A stretch of DNA of 64,000 bases from Nonomuraea dietziae (GTDB lineage Bacteria; Actinomycetota; Actinomycetes; Streptosporangiales; Streptosporangiaceae). The notes beneath the pieces were generated by a model. The model was not told the DNA's origin. It saw nothing but the letters and a program-made list of their open reading frames with translations, and searched no databases. The stretch is taken from contig NZ_JACIBV010000001.1 in the NCBI RefSeq assembly GCF_014195505.1, forward strand, positions 2,790,001 through 2,854,000, given 5' to 3'. The translations under genes were made by a program, and so were the position numbers. Of this stretch, positions 49,688-58,300 are shown piece by piece. Every line of letters begins with the position of its first letter. Position 1 is the first letter of the stretch.

Positions 49688-50180
49688 TTGGCGGCGTCCC
49701 AGCAGGCCTTGCTGGTCCTGGGCCACCGGCGTAACGGCGACACCTACGCCCGTCTGACTGCCGGCTTCGCCAACAGCACCACACGACAGGGCGTTACGTC
49801 CGTGAAAGCGTGGACCTGCTGGCGACGCCGGCCGACGATGTGCACGCCGCCGTCAAGCGCGCCGCCCGGCTGGCCTACGCCATCCTGGATGGCACTCTCA
49901 TCCCGATGGACCGCCTCGCCGACGAGCGGCCGTACTACAACGGCAAACGCAAGCAGCATGGGATGAACGTGCACCTTCTGGCCGACCCCGCGGGCCGGCT
50001 GGTGTGCGCCTCACCGGCAGTGCCGGCGCCGTCCACGACGTGGGTGCCGCTCGCGCGGTGGCCTTGATCGACGCATTGACCGTTGCTGGCGTGAAGACGT
50101 TCGCGGACAAGGGCTATCCCGGTCTACATCGTCCAACTCCTCGGCGAGAGTCTGCCGAGGCCGGGCGGCGGACCAGGAAA
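49688..50180 (+). pseudogene. Decayed IS5-type (HARBI1-like DDE) transposase
   Basis: Pieces in different frames: QQALLVLGHRRNGDTYARLT, then VDLLATPADDVHAAVKRAAR and LAYAILDGTLIPMDRLADER with the first catalytic aspartate, then GAVHDVGAARAVALIDAL and VKTFADKGYPGLH with the second. Frameshifts occur near 49790 and 50025, and both the start and the final glutamate region are missing. No clear terminal inverted repeats seen. The rest of 49540-50314 is noncoding. Confidence 0.8.
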
Positions 50181-50314
50181 TCGGCCCTGGCATGCCGTCG
50201 CCATGGCACTCCGCCGCGGTCGCTGACCTGCCGCAGTCAGCATGCCGCCGTAAGGGACGAGCTCTATGATCAGGTTCGTCCTGATCGTTGAAATCCGGAG
50301 AAGATGTCAATCAC

Positions 50315-50710
50315 ATGCGCCGTGCCATGGTCCTTCTTGGCGGCGTCGCCCTCGCCGTCGGCGCGTTCGCCCTCTTCTACCGGGGCCCGGGACAACCGTT
50401 CATCCGCGGTTACGTGAGCGACGTCGGCGCCACCATGCTGGTCTACGCGTTCTTGGGGCTGCTGTGGCGCACCACCGCCGCACGCCGCACCCTGGCCACG
50501 GCCGCGATCGCCGCCGCCGTCGAGTTCTACCAAATAGTCGGCATGACCCCGCCGGGCATCGGCGGTGTCCTGGTCGGCGCGTTCCCCGACCCATGGGACC
50601 TGATCGCCTATGCCATCGGTGTGGTCGCGGCCCTGGCCTGGGAACGCCGATTGGTCCGATCCGGTGATCAGACCGGCCGACTCCCGGACTCCACCCCACC
50701 GGCACGCTGA
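50315..50710 (+). CDS. DUF2809 membrane protein
   Basis: About 131 residues with four hydrophobic segments (AMVLLGGVALAVGAFALFY, DVGATMLVYAFLGLLW, TLATAAIAAAVEFYQIVG, DLIAYAIGVVAALAW). The GYVSDVGATML and EFYQ elements and the overall layout match DUF2809, a family of small integral membrane proteins of unknown role. A TTG at 50288 could add nine residues. Confidence 0.8.
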   Translation: MRRAMVLLGGVALAVGAFALFYRGPGQPFIRGYVSDVGATMLVYAFLGLLWRTTAARRTLATAAIAAAVEFYQIVGMTPPGIGGVLVGAFPDPWDLIAYAIGVVAALAWERRLVRSGDQTGRLPDSTPPAR

Positions 50711-50838
50711 CGGTACGGACGCCCCCAGCGGCGAGGTCATCGGGTTCGTCCTGCGCGGCGGCCAGCCGTTGCTGAAGGTGCTCATCTGGGCGAAGAGCGA
50801 GCCGCTCAGCTCTGGCAGACGGCACAGTCCTCGAGCAG

Positions 50839-51477
50839 TCAGCCACCACGACGGTCGTCGACGGTGACGACCAGGCCAGGCCATCCGTCCGCAAAACGGC
50901 GCAGGTCGTCAGCGAGTGGGGGCAGGTGCCCGCAGGGCAGAAAGTGCACGGTCGTCCCTGTGGCGCCGTCGCCGGCGACGGCCTCCAGACCGGTGACGGG
51001 GACGCCGTGCTCGTACCGCTGTGCCCAGGACCCGTTCACGCGGCGGTTGGTGTGGATGAGCCACTCGCTGAGCGCGGCGACGACGGACATACCGCGGCGC
51101 GGATGCCCGTCAGGAAGTGTCTCCGCGCCTGGGTCGTCGAAGAAGCGCAGGTCCTTGGACGACATGACGGGCTTCTTCACCGGCCGCCCCTGCTCATCGA
51201 AACGGGTGTCGGTGCCCCGCCCCTCGTCGGCCACGGACACCGAGCCGTCGAGGTGGAGGGTGACGGTGCAGCGTCCAGCGCCCGTGCTCGCCGCCTCGTC
51301 GGCCGGGTGGGCGAGGACTTCGAGGATCAAGTGCCGGACGCCGCCGGGGGCGAACTCCGCCGGGTTCCCCTGGATGCGGGCGAGGTGGCCGAGGTCGACG
51401 TCGGTCGCCCAGTCATGGGTGGTGTTACGCCAGGAGGATCGGGATGCGCCCACCACAGCACCCTGGTCACGGCTCAA
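50839..51477 (-). CDS. Stand-alone GyrB-type GHKL ATPase-domain protein
   Basis: A 212-residue protein like the ATPase domain of GyrB/ParE alone. Order of motifs: FAPGGVRHLILEVLAHPADEA (helix with the GyrB Asn-region, here changed), GSVSVADEGRGTDTRFDE (the DxGxG ATP site), and PRRGMSVVAALSEWLIHTNR (the second glycine motif). The transducer, Toprim and tail domains are absent. It may bind ATP and act in signalling or as an inhibitor; not a topoisomerase by itself. Start uncertain. Confidence 0.75.
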   Translation of the reverse strand: MSRDQGAVVGASRSSWRNTTHDWATDVDLGHLARIQGNPAEFAPGGVRHLILEVLAHPADEAASTGAGRCTVTLHLDGSVSVADEGRGTDTRFDEQGRPVKKPVMSSKDLRFFDDPGAETLPDGHPRRGMSVVAALSEWLIHTNRRVNGSWAQRYEHGVPVTGLEAVAGDGATGTTVHFLPCGHLPPLADDLRRFADGWPGLVVTVDDRRGG

Positions 51478-51574
51478 GAGACGTTGAAGGACACTACCTC
51501 GCTGAGGCAGGAGCGTTGAGCTGACCGTTGCTTGATCGGGGCTGTCGTTGGGTGGCCACCCTCCTCATCCGCGT

Positions 51575-51800
51575 TCACAGACGTGTTGCGACGCGGATCA
51601 GGTCAGCAACTGCACGAAGGCGGCTGTGCGGCGGCCAGGCGATCACCGTTGTCACGGGCGGAGCGTCCAGGACCGGCACGGCGGCGAGGTCCCGGCGCTG
51701 GCTGGCTCGGGAGTGACCACAGTTGTACGGCCGAGCGCGATCAACTGGGCGGTGGCGGACGGTGTGCTCGGTGTGAACCATGACCCAACGCGTGGTCTCT
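51575..51800 (-). pseudogene. Relic of a LysR regulator C-terminus
   Basis: ATAQLIALGRTTVVTPEPASAG in one frame and DLAAVPVLDAPPVTTVIAWP then SRLRAVADLIRVATRL in another are the standard end of LysR substrate-binding domains. A frameshift near 51690 splits them. Upstream (51801-52215) only scrambled traces remain and no intact gene is visible. Confidence 0.7.
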
Positions 51801-52215
51801 CGCGTGGGAGCCGTCCGAGTGGGGTCCCGAGTGTCCCTGAGGTAGTCGGTGCCAGGCGGGCGGGAATGCCCTGGGCGCGCCGCCGCTCGGCGGTTGGCGG
51901 CGTGCCCAGGGAGGCGACCGCCCGGATGGGGCGGTCGGTACGCGTCACGTCCGCGGCGGGGAAGGCGCCTGACGAGGCGTCGGAGGGAAAGGTCCGACGC
52001 CCTCCAGCGGACAGGGGTGACGCGGGTCAGCCGGCCGGCTCGGCGAGGCGCCGTCCGGACAGGTCGCCGGAGGGGCGCCACGCACCCTCGGGGTCGCCGG
52101 TGGCGACCTCGAAGCACGACACGGTGTTGACCACAGGAGCTCCAGCCGTCGAGTTTCTCGAACAAGGCAACGATAAATCGCGAAGGCGACAACCCTATGT
52201 CGGTGTTTCGAGCCA

Positions 52216-52971
52216 TTAATCGAGCAGAGTGCCGTGAACGATCATGTCAGGGACGTCCGTCACGTAGCCCTCGAGCGGCCGGTCGGGACAGCGCTCGTCG
52301 CTGACGGAGGCGCTCGCGATGCGGTCGAGCCTGAAGACGCGGACGTCGTCGCGAAGGCGGCACCAGGCCACCAGGTACCAGAATCCGCCCCGGCCGCCCA
52401 GAAAGACCCCGGGCTCGACGTCGCGGGAGGTGAGCGCGCCCTTCCTGTCGGCGTAGTCGAGGCGCAGGACGCGGCGGCGCAGCAGGGCGTCCTCGATGAC
52501 GCGGGAGACGCCCGCGCGGCCGAGCGGCTGGATCTCCTCGCCTGTCTCGACGGGGGCGACGAGCTGGACGCGACTGGCGAGCTCTCGCGCCAGCTCACCC
52601 TCCGAGCCCGGCATCGCGGCGACGACCTTGCGCAGCGCGCTGCGCGCCTGGCGGCCGAACGGCTGGTCGCCCGCCCTGCTGAGGGCGATGGCGATGGCGA
52701 CGGCCTCGGCGGGGGTGAAGTTGAGCGGCGGCAGCGAGTGGTTCTTGTCGACCGCGTAACCACCGCTGCGGCCCGGCTCGGCGTAGATGGGCACGCCCGA
52801 CTCCTGAAGGGCGGCGATGTCGCGCTCGATCGTGCGCACGCTCACCTCGAAGCGTTCGGCGAGCTGGCGCGCTGACCGGCACCTGGGAGAGATCGCGCGC
52901 AGGTCCTCGACAAGCGCGTAGAGCCGATCGGTACGGTTCACAACCGGCACGCTACGCGCCGCCACCGACAT
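52216..52971 (-). CDS. WYL-domain transcriptional regulator (DeoR-type HTH)
   Basis: A 251-residue regulator. The N-terminal winged helix (SARQLAERFEVSVRTIERDIAALQ) is followed by the conserved VPIYAEPGRSGGYAV link and a WYL domain (GGFWYLVAWCRLRDDVRVFRLDRI), which senses ligands such as nucleotides in related proteins. The start may be the GTG at 52941 (NRTDRLYALVE). Target unknown; it is divergent from nothing nearby and may act in trans. Confidence 0.88.
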   Translation of the reverse strand: MSVAARSVPVVNRTDRLYALVEDLRAISPRCRSARQLAERFEVSVRTIERDIAALQESGVPIYAEPGRSGGYAVDKNHSLPPLNFTPAEAVAIAIALSRAGDQPFGRQARSALRKVVAAMPGSEGELARELASRVQLVAPVETGEEIQPLGRAGVSRVIEDALLRRRVLRLDYADRKGALTSRDVEPGVFLGGRGGFWYLVAWCRLRDDVRVFRLDRIASASVSDERCPDRPLEGYVTDVPDMIVHGTLLD

Positions 52972-53072
52972 TTCACCCCGTCGCGCCCTCGGGGTGACAT
53001 GACTCTTCCCCGAACGGCACTCTCCGTGACCACACCGCGCGCAACCGCCGTCCGCTCACGATCAGCACAGAG

Positions 53073-54092
53073 TCAGGAGGTCCACTCCAGGACTCGCTCC
53101 AGGGGCCAGGTGTTCACCACGCGCTCGGCCTCGACGCCGCACAGGGCCGCCCGCTCGCACCCGAAGCGCTGCCAGTCGAGCTGGCCCGGCGCGTGCGCGT
53201 CGGAGTCGATCGAGAACACGCAGCCCATCTCGTAGGCCAGCCGCAGCAGCCGCTTGGGCGGATCGAGCCTGTCGGGCCTGGAGTTGATCTCGACGGCCAC
53301 CCCGAACCTGCGGCAGGCCTCGAAGACCAGCTCCGCGTCGAAGTCCGACTCGGGCCGCAGCCCTCCGCGCCTGGTGCCGCCCTTCACGATCCGGCCGGTG
53401 CAGTGGCCGAGCACGTCCACGTTCGGGTCGGCGATCGCCGTGACCATCCTGCGGGTCATCTCGTGGGCGTTCATCCGCAGCTTGGAGTGCACGCTCGCGA
53501 CCACCACGTCCAGCCGTCCGAGCAGCGCGGGGTCCTGGTCGAGGGTGCCGTCGACGTTGATGTCCACCTCGATGCCGGTGAGGATCCTGAACGGCGCCAG
53601 TTTCTCGTTCAGCTCGGCCACCCTGTCGAGCTGCCTTCGCAGGCGGGCGGGCGACAGTCCGTTGGCGACGGTCAGGCGGGGCGAGTGGTCGGTCAGCGCC
53701 CAGTACTCGTGACCGAGCTCCCTGGCCGAGGCGGCCATCTCCTCGATCGGCGAGCCGCCGTCCGACCAGTCGGAGTGGCTGTGCAGGTCGCCCTTGAGCG
53801 CGGCCCGCAGCACGGCGCTGTCCGAGTCGAGGTCCGCGCCCACGGTGGCCTGGAGTCTGCGCAGGTAGGTGGGGGTCTGGCCGTCGAGCGCCTCGGTGAT
53901 CGCCAGCGCGGTCACCTTGCCGATGCCGGGCAGGTCGGCGAGCGCGCCGGCCTGCGCCAGCCGTACCAGCTCGTCGGGAGGGAGGTCCGCGACCACGGAG
54001 GCGGCGCGTCTGAAGGCCCGCACCCTGTAGGACGGCTCGCCCGCCCGCTCCAGCAGAAAAGCGATGTCACGCAGTGCTTTGACCGGTTCCAT
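53073..54092 (-). CDS. PHP-domain protein with N-terminal helix-hairpin-helix, PolX C-terminal-like
   Basis: A 339-residue protein. The first 90 residues carry the pol-beta type helical domain with an HhH motif (LADLPGIGKVTALAITEALDG). The PHP phosphoesterase follows, with metal ligands in LKGDLHSHSDWSDGG, ALTDHSPRL, GIEVDIN, VASVHSKL, VLGHCTGR, and FSIDSDAHA. The polymerase palm found in bacterial PolX is missing. It probably acts as a 3'-phosphatase/nuclease in DNA repair. The ATG at 54092 is chosen over upstream in-frame codons. Confidence 0.88.
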   Translation of the reverse strand: MEPVKALRDIAFLLERAGEPSYRVRAFRRAASVVADLPPDELVRLAQAGALADLPGIGKVTALAITEALDGQTPTYLRRLQATVGADLDSDSAVLRAALKGDLHSHSDWSDGGSPIEEMAASARELGHEYWALTDHSPRLTVANGLSPARLRRQLDRVAELNEKLAPFRILTGIEVDINVDGTLDQDPALLGRLDVVVASVHSKLRMNAHEMTRRMVTAIADPNVDVLGHCTGRIVKGGTRRGGLRPESDFDAELVFEACRRFGVAVEINSRPDRLDPPKRLLRLAYEMGCVFSIDSDAHAPGQLDWQRFGCERAALCGVEAERVVNTWPLERVLEWTS

Positions 54093-54174
54093 GCCGGTTG
54101 AATACCCGAGGGGAACCCGGCACTTCACCTGCCCGTTGTTCCAGTCATAAAGCACCGATAAGCTCTGGAGCCCC

Positions 54175-54531
54175 ATGGCAGAAACCCGGAAATCGTCCAA
54201 GGCGATCACACTGACCGCGCTCGGAGTGGTCTCGGTGCTGGTGGTCGGGTACTGCTCCGCACAGAACGACGACTACGAGGAGGTCGGCGCGGACTGCGTC
54301 GATCTCGACACCCGGTTGCCTGACGGCTCCTACCAGGTGGTCGACGACGACTACTGCGACGAGGCGCGCGGCTCGCACCACGCCTACGGCTGGTACTACG
54401 GCGGCGTCAGGACCGGCGCGCGGGTGCTGCAGGGCTCCACCGTACGGCCCGCCGAAGCCCGCATCACCAGCAGGAACGGGCACGTCATCCAGAAGGGCGG
54501 CTTCGGCGGCAGAGGCGGAGGCGGCAGCTGA
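54175..54531 (+). CDS. Small membrane-anchored protein, DUF1190/YgiB-like
   Basis: A 118-residue protein. One hydrophobic segment (AITLTALGVVSVLVVGYC) anchors a short exported domain with the pattern CVD...YQVVDDDYC...YGWYYGG, and a glycine-rich tail. The same pattern recurs in the next gene, so they are paralogues. Similar to DUF1190 (YgiB/YjfM) proteins, which in E. coli lie beside glutathionylspermidine synthase-like genes, as here. Confidence 0.75.
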   Translation: MAETRKSSKAITLTALGVVSVLVVGYCSAQNDDYEEVGADCVDLDTRLPDGSYQVVDDDYCDEARGSHHAYGWYYGGVRTGARVLQGSTVRPAEARITSRNGHVIQKGGFGGRGGGGS

Positions 54532-55037
54532 TGCGCCGGGCGCTCTCCTCGCGCTCGGTCTCGCTCGGCGCCCTCGTGGCCTTGTCCTCGGCCGTGCTGA
54601 CCGGCTGCGCCTCCCCCGAGCCCTCCCCGACCATCGAGTACGCCGCTCCGTACGACGACTCCGCCGAGGACGAACCCGTCGACGACGCCGAGGAGGAGCC
54701 CGTCGACGACGCGGGCGAGACCCTCGAAGAGGACGACGAAGACGACTTCGAGGAGGTCTTCGAGGAGGACGAGGTCGTCGCCACGTGCGTCGAGCGCGAC
54801 AGCGAGGACGACGACTCCTACGAGGTCGTCGACGACGAGAACTGCGACGGCGTGGGCAAGCACGGCGCCTACCTCTGGTACTACGGAGGCACGACGACGA
54901 ACGGCGGCAGGATCTCCGGCGGCACCACCGCCCGCCCCCGCGACGTATCCATCGTCACGGAAGGCGGCGACGAGCTCACCCGCTCGGGAAAGATCTCCAC
55001 CAACGGCTTCGGCAACCGCACTTCGACGGGATCCTGA
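54531..55037 (+). CDS. Acidic lipoprotein, DUF1190/YgiB-like
   Basis: A 168-residue lipoprotein. The lipobox is VLTGC near residue 25. Residues about 40-85 are an extremely acidic stretch of Asp/Glu repeats (DEPVDDAEEEPVDDAGE and on). The C-terminal part repeats the pattern of the upstream protein (CVERDSEDDDSYEVVDDENC, then YLWYYGG). Its ATG overlaps the upstream stop by one base, and its stop overlaps the next start. Confidence 0.75.
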   Translation: MRRALSSRSVSLGALVALSSAVLTGCASPEPSPTIEYAAPYDDSAEDEPVDDAEEEPVDDAGETLEEDDEDDFEEVFEEDEVVATCVERDSEDDDSYEVVDDENCDGVGKHGAYLWYYGGTTTNGGRISGGTTARPRDVSIVTEGGDELTRSGKISTNGFGNRTSTGS

Positions 55038-56191
55038 TGCGACGCGAGCACGCCACTCCCCGCGAGGGCTGGGAGAAGATCATCGAGGGCCAGGGCCTGG
55101 CCTTCCACCGCTCGGTGCAGGCCACGCACCTGCCCCGTCCCTACTGGGACGAGTCCGTCCACTACGTCTTCACCATGGAGCAGGTCCTCGACCTCGAAGC
55201 GCAGGTCGAGGAGTTGCACCGGATGTGCCTGGCCGTCGTCGAGCACGTGATCGCCGAGCGGCGCTTCGCCGACTTCGCGCTGCCCGAGTGGACCTGGCAG
55301 GAGATCACCCACTCGTGGGAGCGGCGCGACCCGCACGTCTACGGCCGCTTCGACCTGCGTTACGACGGCGTCTCCCCGCCGAAGCTGCTGGAGTACAACG
55401 CCGACACCCCGACCTCGCTGCTGGAGTCGAGCGTCGTGCAGTGGTACTGGCTGCAGGACCGCTTCCCCGGCGACGACCAGTGGAACTCCATCCACGAGCG
55501 CCTCATCGACAGGTGGCGCGAGCTGGTCCTGCCCACGGGGCCGACCCACTTCGCCTGGACGAACATGGACGAGACAGGCGAGGAGGCGATGACCGTCGCC
55601 TACCTGCAGGAGACGGCCGACCAGGCCGGGCTGAAGACCGTCGCCATCGCGATGGAGGACATCGGCTGGGACCCTCTCAACAGGCGCTTCGTCGACACCG
55701 GCGGGCGGGTGCTCCGCTCTGCCTTCAAGCTCTACCCGTGGGAGTGGATGCTGGCCGACAGGTTCGGCGAGCACGCCGTACGGCACGCCGCCTCCACCAC
55801 CTGGATCGAGCCGCTGTGGAAGGCGCTGCTGTCGAACAAGGCGCTGCTCGCGCTGCTGTGGGAGCTCTATCCGGGCCACCCGAACCTGCTGCCCGCCTAT
55901 CTCGACGGCCCCCGCGAGCTGACCTCCTACATCGTCAAGCCACTCCTGGGAAGGGAGGGCGCCTCCATGCAGATCGTCTCGCCCGACCACCAGGCGCGGA
56001 CCGAAGGCTCCTACGGCGCCGAGGGCTTCGTCTACCAGGGCTTCGAGGCGCTGCCCTCCTTCGAGGGGCAGCGGCCCGTGCTGGGCGCGTGGATGGTCGC
56101 CGACGAGTCCGCGGGACTCGGCATCCGCGAGACGGCAGGATTGATCACCGACGACACCTCGTCGTTCGTCCCCCATCGCATCGAGCTGTAA
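55037..56191 (+). CDS. Glutathionylspermidine synthase-like ATP-grasp protein (YjfC/YgiC type)
   Basis: A 384-residue protein of the C-terminal amidoligase family of glutathionylspermidine synthase. Recognisable segments are RFDLRYDGVSPPKLLEYNADTP in the start half, FKLYPWEWMLADRFG, and IVKPLLGREGASM, the ATP-grasp nucleotide part. The amidase domain of the full enzyme is absent. Actinobacteria lack spermidine-glutathione conjugates, so the product is unknown; it may ligate amino groups to a peptide, perhaps the neighbouring acidic lipoprotein. Confidence 0.9.
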   Translation: MRREHATPREGWEKIIEGQGLAFHRSVQATHLPRPYWDESVHYVFTMEQVLDLEAQVEELHRMCLAVVEHVIAERRFADFALPEWTWQEITHSWERRDPHVYGRFDLRYDGVSPPKLLEYNADTPTSLLESSVVQWYWLQDRFPGDDQWNSIHERLIDRWRELVLPTGPTHFAWTNMDETGEEAMTVAYLQETADQAGLKTVAIAMEDIGWDPLNRRFVDTGGRVLRSAFKLYPWEWMLADRFGEHAVRHAASTTWIEPLWKALLSNKALLALLWELYPGHPNLLPAYLDGPRELTSYIVKPLLGREGASMQIVSPDHQARTEGSYGAEGFVYQGFEALPSFEGQRPVLGAWMVADESAGLGIRETAGLITDDTSSFVPHRIEL

Positions 56192-56200
56192 AGGCACCCC

Positions 56201-56635
56201 ATGTCCCCTCTGGTCGACCACCTGCTCTCCGGCGCGCTCGCCATCGCCGCCTACGCCGTCCTCGGCATGATCCTGCTGATCATCGGCTTCTACGCCATCG
56301 ACCTGGCCACGCCTGGCAAGCTCAGCGCCGTGATCAAGCACGAGCGCAACCCCAACGCCACGCTGCTTGCCAGCTCGGGCCTGGCCGCGGTCGGCCTGAT
56401 CGTCGCCGCCTCCATCTGGTCCTCGGGCGGCGCGCTGCACGAGGGGCTGCTGGCGACCGCGGTGTTCGGGCTGGTCGGCATCGCCGTACAGACGGTGGCC
56501 ATGCTGGTCTTCGATCTGGTCGCGGGCATCTCGGTGCGCGAGCTGGTCAAGCAGAGCGACCTTCAGCCGGGCGCCCGCCTGCTCGCCGTCACCCACCTGG
56601 CCATCGGGCTCATCACTGCCGTCGCGGTCATCTAG
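56201..56635 (+). CDS. DUF350 membrane protein (YjfL-like)
   Basis: A 144-residue protein with four hydrophobic segments (AIAAYAVLGMILLIIGFYAIDL, LAAVGLIVAASIW, LLATAVFGLVGIAVQTVAML, LAVTHLAIGLITAVAVI). The internal duplication and the TPGKL motif after the first segment are DUF350 features. It lies 9 bp behind the GSP-synthase-like gene, completing a cassette equivalent to yjfL-yjfM-yjfC. Confidence 0.88.
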   Translation: MSPLVDHLLSGALAIAAYAVLGMILLIIGFYAIDLATPGKLSAVIKHERNPNATLLASSGLAAVGLIVAASIWSSGGALHEGLLATAVFGLVGIAVQTVAMLVFDLVAGISVRELVKQSDLQPGARLLAVTHLAIGLITAVAVI

Positions 56636-56738
56636 CGCCCCTCAACCGGCGCCGCGGGAAGCACCGCCAGCGCCTCTCCGGGCACCGCCGCGACGTCCAC
56701 CGCGCCGACGGCGGTGCGTTCGACGACCCGCGTTGTTC

Positions 56739-57011
56739 ATGTTCACCGACGACCTCATGACCGAGGCCACCACCCGCAACGTCCGAGGCCGCCCGCTCGT
56801 CCGCCACTACGTCCTGTCGGGCGACCTCACCCGCCTGGAGATCAGCGACACGGTCAGCATGCGCCAGTGGCGTTCGTCACGGGAGGGCAGCGATCTGTAC
56901 GAGACGGTGGGCCTCCTCGAGAACGTCCACCGCGAACTCTCCGTACCCGACAGGATGGCCGCCGTCAGGCTCGGGCGGGAGCGGCGCACTCCGTCGGACC
57001 TGGCACTCTAG
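56739..57011 (+). CDS. Possible small hypothetical protein upstream of fasR
   Basis: A 90-residue frame (FTDDLMTEATTRNVRGRPLV, later LYETVGLLENVHRELSVPDR) ending 4 bp before the fasR start codon. The composition looks like a real soluble protein, and the spacing suggests coupling, but no Shine-Dalgarno is obvious and I recognise no family. It may be a fragment. 56636-56738 is noncoding. Confidence 0.4.
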   Translation: MFTDDLMTEATTRNVRGRPLVRHYVLSGDLTRLEISDTVSMRQWRSSREGSDLYETVGLLENVHRELSVPDRMAAVRLGRERRTPSDLAL

Positions 57012-57015
57012 AGGC

Positions 57016-58197
57016 GTGACAGACCACGAGGACCGGACACGGGAAGACACCACCCGGCGTCTCGAGCGCAACATGGGCACCCTGGGCACCGCGGCCATGG
57101 CGCGCATGGACGATCGGCTGCCGTGGTTCCGCGCCCTGTCGGCCGAGGACCGCTCCTGGGTCGGCCTGGTCGCGCAGGCGGGCATCGCCGCCTTCGTCGA
57201 GTGGTTCGCCCACGCGGGCGAGGGCCGTCCCACCCCGAGCATCGAGTTCTTCGGCACGGCGCCGCGCGAGCTGAAGCGCTCGATCTCGCTGCAGCAGACG
57301 GTCGACATCGTCCGCATCGTCGTCGAGGTCGTCGAGACCATGACCGACGAGCTGGCCGCCCCTGGCGGCGGCGACCAGCTGGAGCAGGCGATGCTCCGCT
57401 ACACCCGCGACGTGGCCTTCGCCGCCGCACAGGTCTACGCCCGCGAGGCCGAGGCGCGCGGCGCGTGGGACGCCAGGCTGGAGGCCCTGATCGTCGACGC
57501 GCTGGTGCGCGGCGAGGTCGACGACGGGCTCCACTCGTGGGCCGCGGCGCTCGGCTGGACCTCCGCCCCCGTCGTGGTGGTCGCGGGGCACGCCCCCGAC
57601 GAGGACCCCCGAGCGGTCATCGACGGCCTGCGCGAGAAGGGCAGGCGCATCGGCATGGACCTGCTGGCGGGTGTCCAGGCCGACAGGCTCATCGTGATCG
57701 TCGGCGGCGCCGACAACGTGGACCACGCGGCCAGGCAGGTGGTGCCGCGCTTCGGCGCGGGCCCGATCGTCATCGGCCCCGAGGTGCCCGACCTGCACGC
57801 CGCCGCCCGCTCGGCGCGGGCCGCGATCGCCGGGCTGAAGGCCTCCTCGGGCTGGCCCGACGCGCCGAGGCCCGTCCACGCCGAGGACCTGCTGGCCGAG
57901 CGGGCGCTCGACGGCGACGACGACGCCAGGCAGCAGCTCGTGGAGAACGTCTACCTCCCGCTGGCAGGCACGCCGCTGCTCGACACCCTCGCGACCTATC
58001 TGGAGCAGGGAACCTCGCTCGAGGCCACGGCCCGCCTGCTGTTCGTCCATCCGAACACGGTCAGGTACCGGCTGAAGAAGATCACCGAGCTGACGGGCTA
58101 CCAGCCGACGGAGGGCAGATCGGCCTTCACCTTGCAGGTCGGCCTGATATTGGGCAGGCTCACAGAGAGCGCCGTAACCTGGCGCGCTCTAACGTAA
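57016..58197 (+). CDS. fasR: FasR-like regulator of fatty acid synthesis (PucR/CdaR family)
   Basis: A 393-residue activator with GTG start. The C-terminal PucR-type helix-turn-helix is LEATARLLFVHPNTVRYRLKKI near residue 350; the long N-terminal part is the sensory region. In Streptomyces coelicolor FasR lies directly upstream of fabD-fabH-acpP-fabF and activates them. Position and architecture here are identical, so the role is well supported by family knowledge. Confidence 0.88.
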   Translation: MTDHEDRTREDTTRRLERNMGTLGTAAMARMDDRLPWFRALSAEDRSWVGLVAQAGIAAFVEWFAHAGEGRPTPSIEFFGTAPRELKRSISLQQTVDIVRIVVEVVETMTDELAAPGGGDQLEQAMLRYTRDVAFAAAQVYAREAEARGAWDARLEALIVDALVRGEVDDGLHSWAAALGWTSAPVVVVAGHAPDEDPRAVIDGLREKGRRIGMDLLAGVQADRLIVIVGGADNVDHAARQVVPRFGAGPIVIGPEVPDLHAAARSARAAIAGLKASSGWPDAPRPVHAEDLLAERALDGDDDARQQLVENVYLPLAGTPLLDTLATYLEQGTSLEATARLLFVHPNTVRYRLKKITELTGYQPTEGRSAFTLQVGLILGRLTESAVTWRALT

Positions 58198-58209
58198 CTC
58201 CACCGAAAC

Positions 58210-58222
58210 CCCTACTGTAGGG
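58210..58222. promoter_or_regulatory. Palindrome in the fabD promoter region
   Basis: CCCTACTGTAGGG is a perfect 6-bp inverted repeat around one base, within AACCCCTACTGTAGGGTT; AAACCCTGG follows at 58232. It lies 13 bp after the fasR stop and about 80 bp before fabD. A FasR binding site or a fasR terminator are both possible. Confidence 0.5.
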
Positions 58223-58300
58223 TTCCTACAAAAACCCTGGGACAAAGTTCGTACGGATCTCTATCCGCGTGTCGGACTTCTACAGGGCATGGTGGAAATC

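Noticed and set aside
54881..56596. 571-residue minus-strand open frame
   Set aside because: Antisense to the GSP-synthase-like and DUF350 genes, which carry clear family motifs; composition is shadow-like.
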